DNA from: Heliopora coerulea
Taxonomy: Eukaryota; Cnidaria; Anthozoa; Scleralcyonacea; Helioporidae
NCBI GenBank assembly: GCA_030142905.1
Contig: JASJOG010000014.1
Span: forward strand, 3,293,001-3,357,000
Direction of reading: 5' to 3'
Length of the DNA stretch: 64,000 bases
Below are positions 21,336 through 35,000 of the stretch, piece by piece (position 1 is the first letter of the stretch; every line of letters starts with the position of its first letter). The notes under the pieces were generated by a model. The model searched no databases and was not told the DNA's origin. It worked only from the letters and a program-made list of their open reading frames with translations. The translations under genes were made by a program, and so were the position numbers.

Positions 21336-21373
21336 ATATATATGCATATAATCAAATAAACAATAAAGTATAT

Positions 21374-21405
21374 GTACGTTTCGGGACACAGTCCCTTCTT
21401 GCAGG
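21374..21405 (-). other. Hammerhead-like tail motif (degenerate)
   Basis: Minus strand CCTGCAAGAAGGGACTGTGT then CCCGAAACGTAC. GGGAC/GTCCC gives a 5-bp stem II followed by GAAAC. The CUGAUGA strand is changed to CUGCAAGA. Confidence 0.45.
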
Positions 21406-21470
21406 GATTATCATGCATGGATTATCATGCACGGATCATCATGCACGGATCATCATGCAAGGATCATCAT
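21406..21470. repeat. 14-bp tandem repeat, about five units
   Basis: GGATCATCATGCAC-type units repeat end to end after the tail motif at 21374-21405. Confidence 0.8.
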
Positions 21471-21734
21471 TATTATACATATATTTATAAAATTCCTTAA
21501 TAATTCATTAGGAAAATATAAAGGAAAATCATAACCCTATCGTGTCTTTATGTGTGATAAAGACACATGTGACTCTATGTGTGAAGAAGTTAATTTTTTC
21601 GGCTTAGAAAACATAAAATTCCAAATTTTCTTGGCAAATTAGCGTGTTACGAGGTTCATTAATAAGACATTTAAAAAACTCGCAGTTTCAGCTTTATCGG
21701 GTCTAAAACACTCGGCTATCGCCTCGTGTTTCAA
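21471..21734. other. No gene recognised
   Basis: AT-rich flank including ACACTCGGCTATCGCCTCGT at about 21708, a phrase also present in the repeat at the right end of the window. Confidence 0.35.
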
Positions 21735-21960
21735 CCCTTTTCTGTCAAAGAGGTCTCCCTTTTACCAAGAAAATCATCTGGCTTTAGCCAGAGTAAGATA
21801 CCAAAGTCGGGTATGGACCCGAAATGGTTACGGAGTTGGTTTTAGGGAGATGTTTTTTAATCCTTTCCAGTCCAAGAGGTCTCCCCTTCACGAGTGAAAT
21901 CGTCTGGCGTTTCCCAGAGTAAAATGCCAAAGTCGGGTATGGACCCAAAGGGGTTAACGA
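21735..21960. repeat. Two direct copies of a dispersed repeat
   Basis: About 105-bp units at 21735-21840 and 21865-21960. Each has AAGAGGTCTCCC, a TCTGG(C)...CCAGAG hairpin with AGTAA(A/G)AT, and CCAAAGTCGGGTATGGACCC. Related pieces lie at 10085, 50790 and 62965. Confidence 0.75.
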
Positions 21961-22855
21961 CATAGTTTAGTATTGATTTGTGCGATTTCCCTTTCCCAGT
22001 ACCCCTGGGGGAGATCAAGTGATTTACCAGGAAAAGGCATGACGTTCGATGGAGATGTTGGACACTGGTTTGTTTGTCGTTTTGTCGTTGGATAATTGTC
22101 AGTGAAGATGCCAAAATGGGTAAGTTTATAAATTTAACCTTCATGTTAGTGTTCAAAGTTTCGATTTATCGTGACATATTAACTCCTTTTGTAATTTCGA
22201 TGTTTTTATTATTCTTAAAGCTGTACAAATTTGTGTAACAGAAACGTGTATTGGTACTGCTTGATTCGTTGTATTCAAGGCTAATACCAGTACAATATGA
22301 TGTCCATCAAAAGGCAAATATCGTTCCGTTATAGCTTTTATCATGGCCCCATGTAACAGGAGGTTGTTATCCTTAGAAGGACAACCTGATAGAAAATAAT
22401 CCTGTTCATTCACGTAGAGGCAGTAATGATTGATGACGTAGTTGAGGATGTAATTTGGATACTTATCATACAGCTTAACCTTTGCTTGTATCTACGTTGA
22501 GCTCAGATATCTTTTTTAAGGTTTCACAACTCCTCCATATCGGTGGGTAGGGGTTGTCGCCTTACAGATATACCTAAATTCAAATTACATTTATATTTAT
22601 CATTGTTCATATGAATGTTACCAACCCCCAGCTTCACCCAACAGATATCTATGTTACTCGCTTTGCCATAGTCATCCACATGATGTACAATCAGAAATTA
22701 TCCCATTCACGATATTGCTTTCTCAAACAGTCAATGGCAATTTTCAGGTATTGTAGATTATCTATCACACCTTATGACGTGTTGTAAATTATAAGATAAA
22801 TGAGAAGTATAAACGCTTTCGTGTAAACTATTTAAAATCGATCTGAAGAACCAAT
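21961..22855. other. Intergenic, one unidentified frame
   Basis: The minus frame 22413-22153 (FDGHHIVLVLALNTTNQAV inside) has protein-like stretches but no motif I recognise and no clear splice context. Otherwise nothing. Confidence 0.35.
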
Positions 22856-23233
22856 ATTGTCACCAGGGGCGTATCAAGGTAAGGCGAGGCCCTGGGCCAA
22901 TGTGTCCCGCGGGGCAACATGAGTCTATTAACTTGATTACAAAATTACAACAGAATCTCAAATTTGTTGTATTTTGTAAGAACGTTGTAGAACCTGGAAA
23001 ACACTTACATGTACAAGTAACTATTACAGTGTTAAACACAATATACAGATTGCAAGGAATGAGCAGATTAGAGAGGCCTGCAGATGATGTATGAAAAGAG
23101 AACAATAGCTACAGATAAACAGGCCGCGTGTCTTGCGTAACGCAAGGCGCGCGGCCTCCTCACAAGGAGACAAGGGCGGGGCCCTGGGCCACTGCCCACT
23201 TGGCCCATGGGTTAATCCGCTGTTGATTGTCAC
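22856..23233. mobile_element. hAT-type MITE with 8-bp target duplication
   Basis: The element occupies 22864-23225 and is flanked by ATTGTCAC at 22856-22863 and 23226-23233. The left end is CAGGGGCGTATCAAGG and the right end carries GTTAATCCGCTGTTG, a decayed inverted partner. The interior is the reverse complement of the copy at 57871-58196 (shared pieces include TTGCAAGGAATGA and CCCTGGGCCA). It is noncoding. The 8-bp duplication and CAGgGgCG termini are hAT hallmarks. Confidence 0.85.
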
Positions 23234-23440
23234 TGCTATTTAATCCAATTATTTTTTTACCAAGAAAGTTACAGTTTATTGGAACTTCAGCAACATCCCC
23301 ACCTGAGTGGAGACTATAACTTTGCTATTCATATCAAGCATTAGATGACGGCCCAGATATCAATAGGAAGCTTGTTGGGGACGTTTCAAAGACAAAGAAC
23401 ACCGAGACCACATACAAACCAATTATCAGGACACTAATTT

Positions 23441-23965
23441 AGAATGGCATTCATAAACTACCTGGTTGAGTCGATACAGATGGACCTTGTGGACAAGTAG
23501 AAGCGTAGGAACCAGAAATTGGGAAATTGGATTCGTACATAAAAATCAAGTGTAGGTTCGCATTTGCTATACCAGACTAGAGAAAAGACGCAGTTACTAT
23601 GAGATAATCTGCGGCAAACTCAAGCCGGCAGTTCAAGGATCGTCGTTTCAGTAGCTGTCTTAAATTGACACAATTCGACGATGAAACAGGAATTCTACAA
23701 CGTTGTTTGTAAGAAAGCACTTCAGCAAAAACATGGTATAAAATATTTGAGCATAAACTCTGATAACAAGGCTGCAGCTGACAAGAGGTTTAATTGAATA
23801 TTTAAAACAGCAACGTGGAAATGTTTTTATAGCAAAGGAATCTACGGATTGATGTGTTTGATGAACTGATCGACAACTATAACGGCAAGCACTCTACTCT
23901 GCTGACAAAGCCAACACTTGTCAGAAAATACAACAAAAACAAAGTATGAACAACTTTGTTTGGAC
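23441..23965 (+). pseudogene. Decayed DDE integrase (rve) fragment, Polinton/Ginger type
   Basis: Plus-strand coding debris in shifting frames. In order: MAFINYLVESIQMDLVD (the conserved D near the catalytic start), RFAFAIPD, then from 23682 KQEFYNVVCKKALQQKHGIK, YLSINSDNKAAADKRFN, a stop, KTATWKCFYSKGIYG, a shift, IDVFDELIDNYNGKHST and LLTKPTLVRKYNKNKV, then a stop and TTLFGQYFSE. The pattern EFYN...GI...KAA..RFN...ID...L..NYN..HS is that of integrases from Polinton/Maverick or Ginger elements. At least two frameshifts and several stops make it dead. No capsid, polymerase B or terminal repeat is visible, so the family call stays open. Confidence 0.7.
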
Positions 23966-24594
23966 AGTACTTCTCTGAAAATGTTTTCCAAATGATATTG
24001 TTTCTCCAGAAAAAAATATCATATTCTTTGGAAAGTTAATGAAACATTAAATAAGCTATAATTGCTCTCGGTATCAGTTCTAACAGCTTTTGGGCAGTGC
24101 CATATAGTGTAACCAGTGTGATACAGAGGGTAATGCACCCAAGTCCCATGGCTATAATATTTGGAACTAACATATTTTGGAGGTGGGGCTTCGAGGATTT
24201 ATCAATTAGAGAAAGTGAAGAAAAAAAATAGGAAACAATCTTTTGTCGAGTGGATGTGCCAACGAAATATCCCGACGAAATTTGGTAGGGGGGGGGGCAG
24301 TGTTTTTATGAGTTCTCAATTCGTACCCTCTGGTGTTCACACATTCATGTATAACTCAATGGATTAAGTCAGTCCATTAGCCATTTCTTCACTAATTTTG
24401 ACACAATCATACGATAATCGAGTTTCATATCTTCATTAACACAGCTACCATAAGTGTCATTAACGCAAGAAGAGGTCTCGCCATATTATTGGCATCTTAA
24501 ATTTCGGGTGTAAAAAATTCAGTGCAAAAATTACCATGATTTGGTTATTTGTAATCCATTTTATTAATCATTGGTGCCACGGCTATATGTGTGG
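23966..24594. other. No gene recognised
   Basis: Region downstream of the secreted-protein gene, on its 3' side. A G-run occurs at 24289-24297. No recognisable content otherwise. Confidence 0.4.
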
Positions 24595-24699
24595 CTAACA
24601 GAAATTTAAGTAAGGTCGATGTTCCAGGTAAACATGAATTGTTGAAAGCTTAGGGACGTTCTTGACACAAATTGGTTGAGAATCAGGTTGGAAAAAGTA
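24595..24699 (-). CDS. Exon 5 (last) of the secreted-protein gene
   Basis: Acceptor CTTCTTTTCAG. It encodes [20 protein letters not shown] and ends LNFC then TAG. Phase 0 matches exon 4. No paralogous exon was found for comparison, so this exon is the least certain. Confidence 0.7.
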   Translation of the reverse strand, partial: YFFQPDSQPICVKNVPKLSTIHVYLEHRPYLNFC

Positions 24700-27600
24700 C
24701 TGAAAAGAAGAGAGAAACCATAAATTCAACAATGAAAATATGTGCATGTATATTTTAGACTTGTTACAAAGACTGACCTGGAGAGTTTGGATAAGTAACC
24801 TCGACAGTGAATCACTAGGAAACTTTTATGATAAATATTTCGCTATCATGATAAATGATAATGAAAACACGCTGCGAATTCATATTGATAAATACCGATA
24901 ATTTTATTTTACGTAGTTAAATTCTTGATAAATTTCGTTTTCCTTTTGGCCTTTTGCTTTGTACTGGTTGGCAATTTTCATAATAAGTTTGACAGTTTTC
25001 TAGCGTGCATGAAGTATTATTGGACGAACTATGGATTGAATAATTATGAACCGAAAACTACCCACAGCATGATATAATTATAAATTCATTAGTAAATCTT
25101 ACATATGTAAAAAAGATATTTGTCTGAGATGAGTTGTAGAGATAAATTGTAAAAAATTGTTACATACATCAAGGACTCTGGTGGGAGGATGTTCATAACG
25201 GCTGCTCTGGAAATCTCCCATCGTTACCCAACCAAACGCGTTGAGTTTACCCTTGTTGTACAGCGCAAACGCGGGAAAGAAGTCATCACAGTTCATATTG
25301 GTTGAAATATTATACCAAAAGTGCTGACCTGCAGATGGAGCATGGAATGATATCCATTTAACTTTTATATAGTAAACAGTGTGCATAGGTAGGTGGATAT
25401 TTGTTAAGGTGTGCATGTTTGTATGTATTTATGCGTGCATGTATGTGTGTATGTATGCATGTATGTACTCATGTATGTATGTACGTATGTACATATATAT
25501 TTATATATGTGTGTATTCATACATGTATGTATGTAATTACGTAGCTATAACTGTTCAACTATTTTTGAAAGTATAATTTAATCCGATTCAATGTCAGCTG
25601 CTAGCAATCCTTTGCCCACTAGATTTTGAATACTGGAAAAGATATTTTTTAAAAGGACGGTCAGAGACGTAAATTGAAAAACTTAGATAATGAATACTAT
25701 TAAATCAAGATTAAAGTAAAAAAAAAGCACAATTCAGTTTTGCCATTCATCGTAGTAAATCGGTAGACCCTTATTACTGTTAGATAAATGCATTTTTTGT
25801 GTGCAAACTGCCCAATTTTAAGTAACTGTCTATAAGCTTAAAATCAATCTATCCTGAATAAACTTACCCATTCCCCAAACACATTTTCCTTCTACCCACT
25901 TTGTTTTTGGTATATCACTCTGTTCCAGAGGAATGTTCATAAGCGAATCCAGTGTCTCTCCTGTTTGAATAAACAACGAATCTCCGATATACTGCGAATA
26001 TTCTCTCTTCCCGTTACAAATTACATTAGGATTGATAAAATATGCTGTCATGACCAACATGTCACCGTCCTCAATCCAATATGGTTTCTTAAAAAACTTT
26101 CCAACAGCCTTTGACTTAGGTACCTATATTGAAAAGATTATTCATCAGTTTATCAGGGGAGCAACCACGAATTTCGAAGGGCAGGGCGGGTCGGAAGGTA
26201 GTATCAAGACTCTATTGGGGCGATTTTGATTATTTGGAGAGAAGTAGATCTACGTGGCTTTGGGAAGTGAAGGCGTTTTGTCCTAAAATCTGTCATTAAT
26301 AGGGTACAAAAAAGTTTTCCCACGAAAACGACAGGGGTCGCGATGACCCCAACCCTCCCTCTAGTTGCGTTCCTGAGTATCTTACGTGGATATTAAGTTT
26401 TGAGGAAGTGGAAAAACTCTTGAAATGAAAACAAATAATGTTAGCTGCTCCTTAATCATCTCACTTCGTGTCTGAGTTATTTGCATTTGTTTCATGTGCA
26501 AATGGTGTTTGTTGCTCCTTAATCATCTCACTCCTTGTTTGGGGCATTTCCATTTGTTTCATGGGCAAATGGACACTGATGTCTTTTAGGTTGTTAGGGG
26601 CCATTTATGTGGAGGCGAAATATTCAACTAGCCAAGTTATAAGGAGTGCAGGGTTGAAATGTTCTGTATTTTAAAAGCTCAAACTCGCAAAACACAAAGG
26701 AAATCAGTACCGATATGACGTTTGGATATCTGATCCTAATTAGAATAAAATTTCCACAACTTTGAACCTGGTTTTGTCTTTGAATAAGAATTCGTTTCAG
26801 ATGTAATATACACTCAAAACCCATGTTTCATCAGATATTCAAACACCTCAACGTTGGTTAAAAACTCGGCAATCACCTCGTTTTCAACTTACTAGGTGTT
26901 TGGATATCTGATGAAACACTCCTCCTCGTATGTGATATATTACATGAAAACCGACTTAACCAGCATGCCTAGGCGTCATAAGAGATTCCGTTCCGAGATA
27001 CTTTTATTCAGTTATCATGCTCACAAAAATAAAAGTTTCATCTTGGTATGTTGAGCAACCAGTGAAGAAGTACTTACACGGAAAATGTTTATCTGGTCAG
27101 TCGCCATGCCTAGATCCCGGTTTCTACTGCTGAGATCTTGGCTAGCCGGTTTACTAGACTGTTAAAAATGGATTTTCTGATACCTACCGAGATGCGCAAA
27201 TTCCAAGTGACTCACTTCCATACACAAACGGGCTTTTAGATGGATCTACTTGAAACTCTTTACGCGAATGCAGTCTATTTTACTTGACCAATGGTAATAT
27301 GGTATAAGGGTATAGGGAGGGCGGCCCGCCACAAGAACCAGTTTTTTAGGTTTGGGCAAACGAAAAAAAAACATTTGCAGAATGACATGCACAGTTGTTG
27401 CTCCTATACTTTTTGGATCTATACAAACACTAGGTCCTTTATTCTATTTAACTTTTCCAGTTTTAAATATTTGAGAGAACATTTCACAATTAATCGATAC
27501 TCTCCTTTACCCTCCTCATGTAAACTATAACTCTATATCTAAGTCGATAATCCATGTGCGATATTGCGCGAACTTAACTATCGTAAAAGACACGGAAAAC

Positions 27601-28999
27601 TGATAGTTTAAAAGAATTTCTTTTTAACGATTGTTTTCGAAAATTTTTCAAAGATACGTTTTTTGTGTTTCGAAAATTCGGTTTCTTCGTATGGTGCATG
27701 CATAGTAATTTATAAATTATTTATAACGTATAAGAACGCGAGGGTCGTAATGTTTGCCGTCGATCCTTGTGACATTTAGTCACTGGATGCCTCTGCAAAA
27801 GACTAAAAAACTACATCAATATGGTGGAATGTCACTAGGCAAAACCAAAATTGATCATTTTTGTAACAATCTGCCAATTCTGTTTGTTTTCTCTACCTAA
27901 TAGAACTATTTGATCAGAAAAATTTAGAAAAATATATCCCTGATGTTTTGAAAAGAAACAGTGACCATGTTTTAGCCGAGAACAAATATTTCTTCCTGAT
28001 TTATGGTCTTGAGGGATTTGGACACTGATTCATTACCATGCTTTAGTTTTACGAACTATAAGTGATATATAACGTGATAAGATATTTAGTTGCATCGTCC
28101 AAAAGATATACATGATATTCGAGTAAGTCAAAATGCTATGTCCACAACATGACTTCACACAATATTTCGACAGCATGTCAAACGAATCAGAATACAATTT
28201 TCAAGACTGAAGTCAACCACGTCCCCGGGGCAATCTGTCAACACACTTTATCGTACTCAAAAAGTGATCATGTTGATTGTGCCTTAAGTTCTCCTCCCAT
28301 GCATAAGTTTTTTTCAGAAATACTTACCCCGATTTGTTCTCCGACTATTTTATCATGGGAGTCAAATAACAACATTACAGCAGGGTCATTCTTTAAAATA
28401 TAACGCTTTCCACGGAAGAAGTTATTATCTAGAATAAAGAGAAATGAATAAGATTCCAGTCATAATAGTAGCCGAAAATAAAGAAAAAATCCGTAAGGCT
28501 TTTGTGTATAAATCTACCGAACTCTACATCAAAAATACATGTTGGTTTGTCGAATAAATATCGTGGCCAGAAATGGATGATACCCGGGTTGTGATGTACG
28601 TTCACTAATTAAAAATTCTCTGAAAATCAGTATAGGTAATGTGCAGAAGAAAACAGATTAGTGTAATCATGTTCTGCACGTCTGTTTAGTAGGAAAATAA
28701 CACAATGAGTAATTATCTTGAATCAAACTCAAGACTCAGTGTTCAGCGAGTCCTATTAGCTAAACCGAGAACAAATATTCTTAAAAACAGTCGACTCAAA
28801 AACATGATTCAAATACATTAACAGCTGCTAATAAACTTATACTTTAACAAACAATTGTAATGTAGATTGAACAGTAGAATTACTATTCGATTTTTTTGTA
28901 CATAGTTAAGCATTAATAATTTTTATTAATTGTAATTCACCGCACGGCCCTTTGAAAATCATTAATGTAATGAAAGGTTACTGTGTACAAATATGTTTA

Positions 29000-29037
<38 letters not shown>

Positions 29038-32000
29038 ATATTGGCAAGAGGGGTTAATTACAGATGCGGAAGAAAGCAAGAAATTTTGGAGAGATATTTG
29101 GAGTGTGTAGGAGGAGCACAAGGCTGATGCAGAATGGTTAACTGATATCAAAAACGAAAGGAATTACACAATTGCAAATCCCAGTTGTGGTTACAGAGCA
29201 AATGGTTAACATCCAGTGTCGTAAAGTACCAAATTGGAAGGGGGCTGGGCCAGATGGTGTTCAAGGGTATTGGTTAAAAAAGTTTACATCTCTTTACGGT
29301 AAAATATCAGTTGAACGCAATGATATATTAAATAGTGTGAAACCAATACCAAGTTGGATGACTTACGGGAGGACTGTGCTATGTTTGAAGGACCCGGAAA
29401 AAGGGAATGCTTTGGACAACGTTCGGCCAATATCGTGTTTACCACTTATGTGGAAATTAATGACAGGGATTATAGCTGAGAGTATGTACACATTTATGGA
29501 CACTGGAAACATACTGCCGTAAGAGCAAAAGGGATGCAAACGGAGGAGTAGAGGCACAAAGGATTAATTGCTAATAGTTAAGGCATTACTTCGAGACTGT
29601 AAGAGGAGACATCAGATCTTGGCCATGGCGTGGGTGGATTATCGGAAGGCGTATGACCTTGTCCCCCACAGTTGGATATTGGAGTGCATGAGGATATTTG
29701 GAATTACTGAGAATGTAACCGAATTCATGAAGAGACGTATGGCAACATGGAAAACACAACTAAGCTCTGCAGGGACAGGAGATGTGAATATAAAAAGATG
29801 AATTTTTCAGGGGGATAGTCTTTCACCTCTTCTTTTTGTCTTATGCATGATACTGCTCACGCTACTGCTGAGAAAAACTGGAATGGGACATGAATGGCTT
29901 GAGAGAAAGCTGAAAATCAACCATTTGCTCTTCAGGGATGATATCAAACTGTTTCGCAAGAAACAGAATCAGATTGATTCATGGGTGAATAAAGTGTATC
30001 TTTTAAGTAGTGATATAGGTATGGAGTTTGGCATAGGGAAGTGTGGCGTATTGGTGATGCGAAAAGACAAGGCGATTGCAACTGACAGGATAGAGCTCCT
30101 TGGTCGACAGGTGATGAAGGACATAAAAGAGAATGTTTACAAATACCTTGGAATTTTGGAGATGGAGAAAATTAAGGAGGTTAAAATGAAGGAAGCATTT
30201 ACAACTGAGTACGACTGGAGATTGGGGCTGGTGTTGGACTCGAAATTGAACGGCAGGAACAAAATCACTGCAATAAACACATGGGCTGTTGCAGTTTTAC
30301 GATATGGAGCAGGTATACTGAAGTGGGCACACAGGGGCGTATATATAGGGGGCAGAGGGGGCGACGGCCCCCCACGGGACATTTCTGTCAGAAAATTTAG
30401 AACTTGTCGGAAAATTTGAGGGAGGATACCTTACTATATTTTGTATGCTGAGAAGTCAAAAATCGTTCAGGACTAGAAACGTCAAAAATTGGACATTTGT
30501 AGATCATAGAAATGATACAATATTACGGTAAATGAAAATTTGAAATAAATTTAAACATCTTTAACCTAAACCGAATGCAGAAAACCGAACGTTTTCTTTT
30601 GAAATATGGCAACTGTCTGCCTACAAACTGGCGTGAGAAAATTCATTCCTCGCGGTTCGTGTTGACAGGCGCCTGACAACATGAAGTCCGCCCATAGCAA
30701 CGTCAAAGTTTCGTCCAATAAACTTCAACGTTTTAATTTTGAAACAACGCGTTAATTAACGCACACTGCATAGTCAATTGCAAATGCGGTAGTACAAACA
30801 TAGGAAAATCGTGTAATCAAAATAGCCTATAAAATTGTTGGTAACATTTTGTGTTCTGTAATGAAGCCAGTCAATGCTAGTTGGTTGGCGCCGCTGTGCC
30901 CACATACTACAGCCGAGGCTAGACTGCTGTTACTAATTCTCAACTCTAAATGACTACTAAAAATGCGTTTGCCGTTTGTTCAGGTAACCCGATTTCGGCT
31001 AGCTCTTGTCGGAAATCTTTCAAATCTCGCCTCCCCTCCAGAAATTGTTATGTACGCCGCTGTGGGCACAGGATGAGGTCAAAGAATTGGACAGGAAAAC
31101 CAGGAAGAAAATGACGATGTCTGGAGCATTTAATCTGAACAGTGATGTAGATAGACTGTATATACCAAGAAACAAAGGAGGGAGGGGACTCATTGGGTGC
31201 GAGTATTGCATAAGAAGTGAGGAAAATGGACTAGGATGGTATATAAAAAGCAGTGAAGAACAATTTTGGAATGGAGTGAGACAAGTAGGGATAATAGACA
31301 CAGAAAACTGCAAGAGTAAAGAAGGATTCAAACAGAACATCAAAGAAGACAAGATGTGAGTATGAGAGTATGGAGAGAGAAAACAACGCATGGCCAATTT
31401 GTGTGGGATATGGAAAAAGAGCAACACAGAGATAGGGTTGATAAAGAAGACACATGGACCTGGATGTAGAAATCTGATTTGAAAATTGGAACAGAGGCCT
31501 TGATCTGTGCAGCCCAAGAACAGGCATTGCGCACTAAGTATGTCAAATGCAATATTGACCACACAGGAGATTCTCCATTGTGCAGATTGTGTGTTGCAGC
31601 AGGGGAAACTGTGACCCACATAGTTAGTGCATGTACCATTTTGGCACAGAAGGAGTACAAGCGGAGGCACGACAATATTGCACTCATAGTACATTGGGAA
31701 TTGTGTGGGACGTTTGGGCTGGAAAGATCTGAGAAATGGTATGAGCATAAGCCTACGTCAGTGCTAGAAAATGCAAAAATGAACCTCCTTTGGGACTTCA
31801 GTATTCAATGTGATGAGAATATCATACCAAGAAGACCAGATCTGATACTGGTAGATAAAGAAAGAAAGCACTGCCTCTTGATTGATATAGAAGTACCAGG
31901 AGATGACAAGGTTTGCAGAGAAGGAAGACGAGAAGGAAGATAAATATCAGCCACTGAAATTTGAAATAATGCGGACTTGGGAAATAAACAAAGTGGAGGT

Positions 32001-35000
32001 TATTCCATTTGTTGTTGAAGCCCTTGGTGTGGTAACAGAGAAGATTCAAAAGTGGTTCTCAAAGATTGGTGTGGAAATTCGAACTGAGTTGCTGCAAAAG
32101 ACTGCACTCTTGGGAACTGCCAGAATTTTGAGAAGGGTACTACAAATGTAGTAAGAAGTGTGAACTGCAGGACCCTAGATCATTTGTTATGGCTCCTCCT
32201 TTCATCTTAATTTTGACGATGTGAGATCTGTCTGAGTTTGAGGAAAAATAGTAATATCACTTTTGGCGCTTTAGCTTTAGACATTCAGAACAAGTACGCA
32301 GGTCACCTAAGCTAGTTAGTATTTATTTAATAATGAAGTAGGTATATACGCCCATATAAACTCATTTCTAACTTGAGCTTGCGTTGCTTTGTGGAACTTT
32401 CGCTTCTCTAGTATCCCTCATCTCCACTACCCAATGTAAAACTGGACTGCTGGAGGACCACAAATGTTTCCTTAAAGTAATGGCGTTATTTATGAGTCTT
32501 GGTGTCCATGGCAGCGCCAAGGCCGATATTAAGGTCTTGAGTTGAATTATCGAGACTGTAATGTAATAATTATTAATTATTTTTATATTACTAACAACCA
32601 ATCAAATGGCGTATAATATTCTCCAGAACAGACTGGTTTACAGAACGAAGTGAAAGCTGAAAACTAAATGAGGGTCCTTCCAGCGAAATCCAACAAAGGT
32701 CCTTCTTGAAGGTTCTCAGATTTTCTTCAAATTTCACCATTTGTTGGTATCTATGAGAGGAGTAATTCTTGAAAAGTTCAGTTCCATAGCTCTTACCAGT
32801 CAGATTATATGGCCATTTAAAGATTTAGGCAATTTCTGAAATTTTGAAAGTATTGAATTTCTTTAATTTTTAGAGACTCATCATTCCAAGTAGGTTTTAT
32901 CCCATGCCTTGGGAAGTATGTTTCTTTACTCCCCACCATCTCACGTCCCTCAGACATTAAAGACAAGTTGTTTTAACTCAGCCAATGTAGAAAAAATGGC
33001 AACCGAAAATTAGAGAAAATTGCAAAAATCCACGTCTTGGGGGCTATTTTTGAAAAAATTCAAAGCTTAGGTTGCTATTACTGAATAACAACAATTGGTG
33101 AGCATCTCATCTTCTCTAATCTTACAGTAAGGCTTGGAATCTTAACAGAACACTTGAATTCAGTTACCCAAAAGCCTGTTTTCCAGTGCGACGGGGAGAG
33201 GGGGCAAATTCGAGAGTTTTTTTAATTTTGAATCTCAATAACGCCTTATCACTAAGTTGAAACTGTATAAAACGATATATATTCTGAAAGTAAACCTAGT
33301 GGTGAGTCTATAAATGTAGAAATAAAGTATCTAAAACTAGTCTAAAAATCTTTTTGCATCCCTTGAAAATGACTCAAAATGGAAATTTCCGTTTTTGGGA
33401 GTAGTTCAGAGCCGCGGAAATCAATGTGCGACAATCAGGAAAACTTTCAAACCTAAAAATCCTTGGACATTGACCTCTTGACTATACAACAACAGCAATG
33501 TGATTGGCAAATGGGACCTCATACTTTTACAATACCTTTATGGATTCAGGGAGTGGAAAAGTAGAAAAAATCCTACTAGTCGCATATTGATAGTTGAAGG
33601 GGTCAATCAAGAAAGTTTTCTTAAAATGTATTTTCCCTCCAAAGCTCAAGAAAAATGAATAAAACTAGGAATAAGTAAAAAATAACCTGAAACAATCAAA
33701 AACAAAAGGGAAAAAAAAGCTATTTGCGAGCCTAATATCTACTTTTCTACTTTTCCACTCCCTGAATCCATAAAGGTATTGTAAAAGTATGAGGTCCCAT
33801 TTGCCAATCACATTGCTGTTGTTGTATAGTCAAGAGGTCAATGTCCAAGGATTTTTAGGTTTGAAAGTTTTCCTGATTGTCGCACATTGATTTCCGCGGC
33901 TCTGAACTACTCCCAAAAACGGAAATTTCCATTTTGAGTCATTTTCAAGGGATGCAAAAAGATTTTTAGACTAGTTTTAGATACTTTATTTCTACATTTA
34001 TAGACTCACCACTAGGTTTACTTTCAGAATATATATCGTTTTATACAGTTTCAACTTAGTGATAAGGCGTTATTGAGATTCAAAATTAAAAAAACTCTCG
34101 AATTTGCCCCCTCTCCCCGTCGCACTGGAAAACAGGCTTTTGGGTAACTGAATTCAAGTGTTCTGTTAAGATTCCAAGCCTTACTGTAAGATTAGAGAAG
34201 ATGAGATGCTCACCAATTGTTGTTATTCAGTAATAGCAACCTAAGCTTTGAATTTTTTCAAAAATAGCCCCCAAGACGTGGATTTTTGCAATTTTCTCTA
34301 ATTTTCGGTTGCCATTTTTTCTACATTGGCTGAGTTAAAACAACTTGTCTTTAATGTCTGAGGGACGTGAGATGGTGGGGAGTAAAGAAACATACTTCCC
34401 AAGGCATGGGATAAAACCTACTTGGAATGATGAGTCTCTAAAAATTAAAGAAATTCAATACTTTCAAAATTTCAGAAATTGCCTAAATCTTTAAATGGCC
34501 ATATAATCTGACTGGTAAGAGCTATGGAACTGAACTTTTCAGGAATTACTCCTCTCATAGATACTAACAACTGGTGAAAATTTGAAGAAAATCTGAGAAC
34601 CTTCAGGAAGGACCCTTGTTGAATTTCTCTGGAATGACCCATGAGGGTTTGACATTTTACAAATTTTTTGAAAAAGGTGTGTCAGATAATCACTTAATTT
34701 GTTGAAAGATCACCCAAATTCCATTGAAATGGATCAAGACGAGTTTCAAAACTCCAAAGAGTTCTTGTAATAGAGGACAGATATACACATTGGTTATTAC
34801 TATATATATACACATTGGTTACTACTATATATATACACATTGGTTACTACTATATATATACACATTGGTTACTACTATATATATACACATTGGTTACTAC
34901 TATATATATACACATTGGTTACTACTATATATATACACATTGGTTACTACTATATATATACACATTGGTTACTACTATATATATACACATTGGTTACTAC

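Noticed and set aside
31020..31748. 242-residue minus-strand frame
   Set aside because: Antisense to the LINE finger/endonuclease region; no domain.
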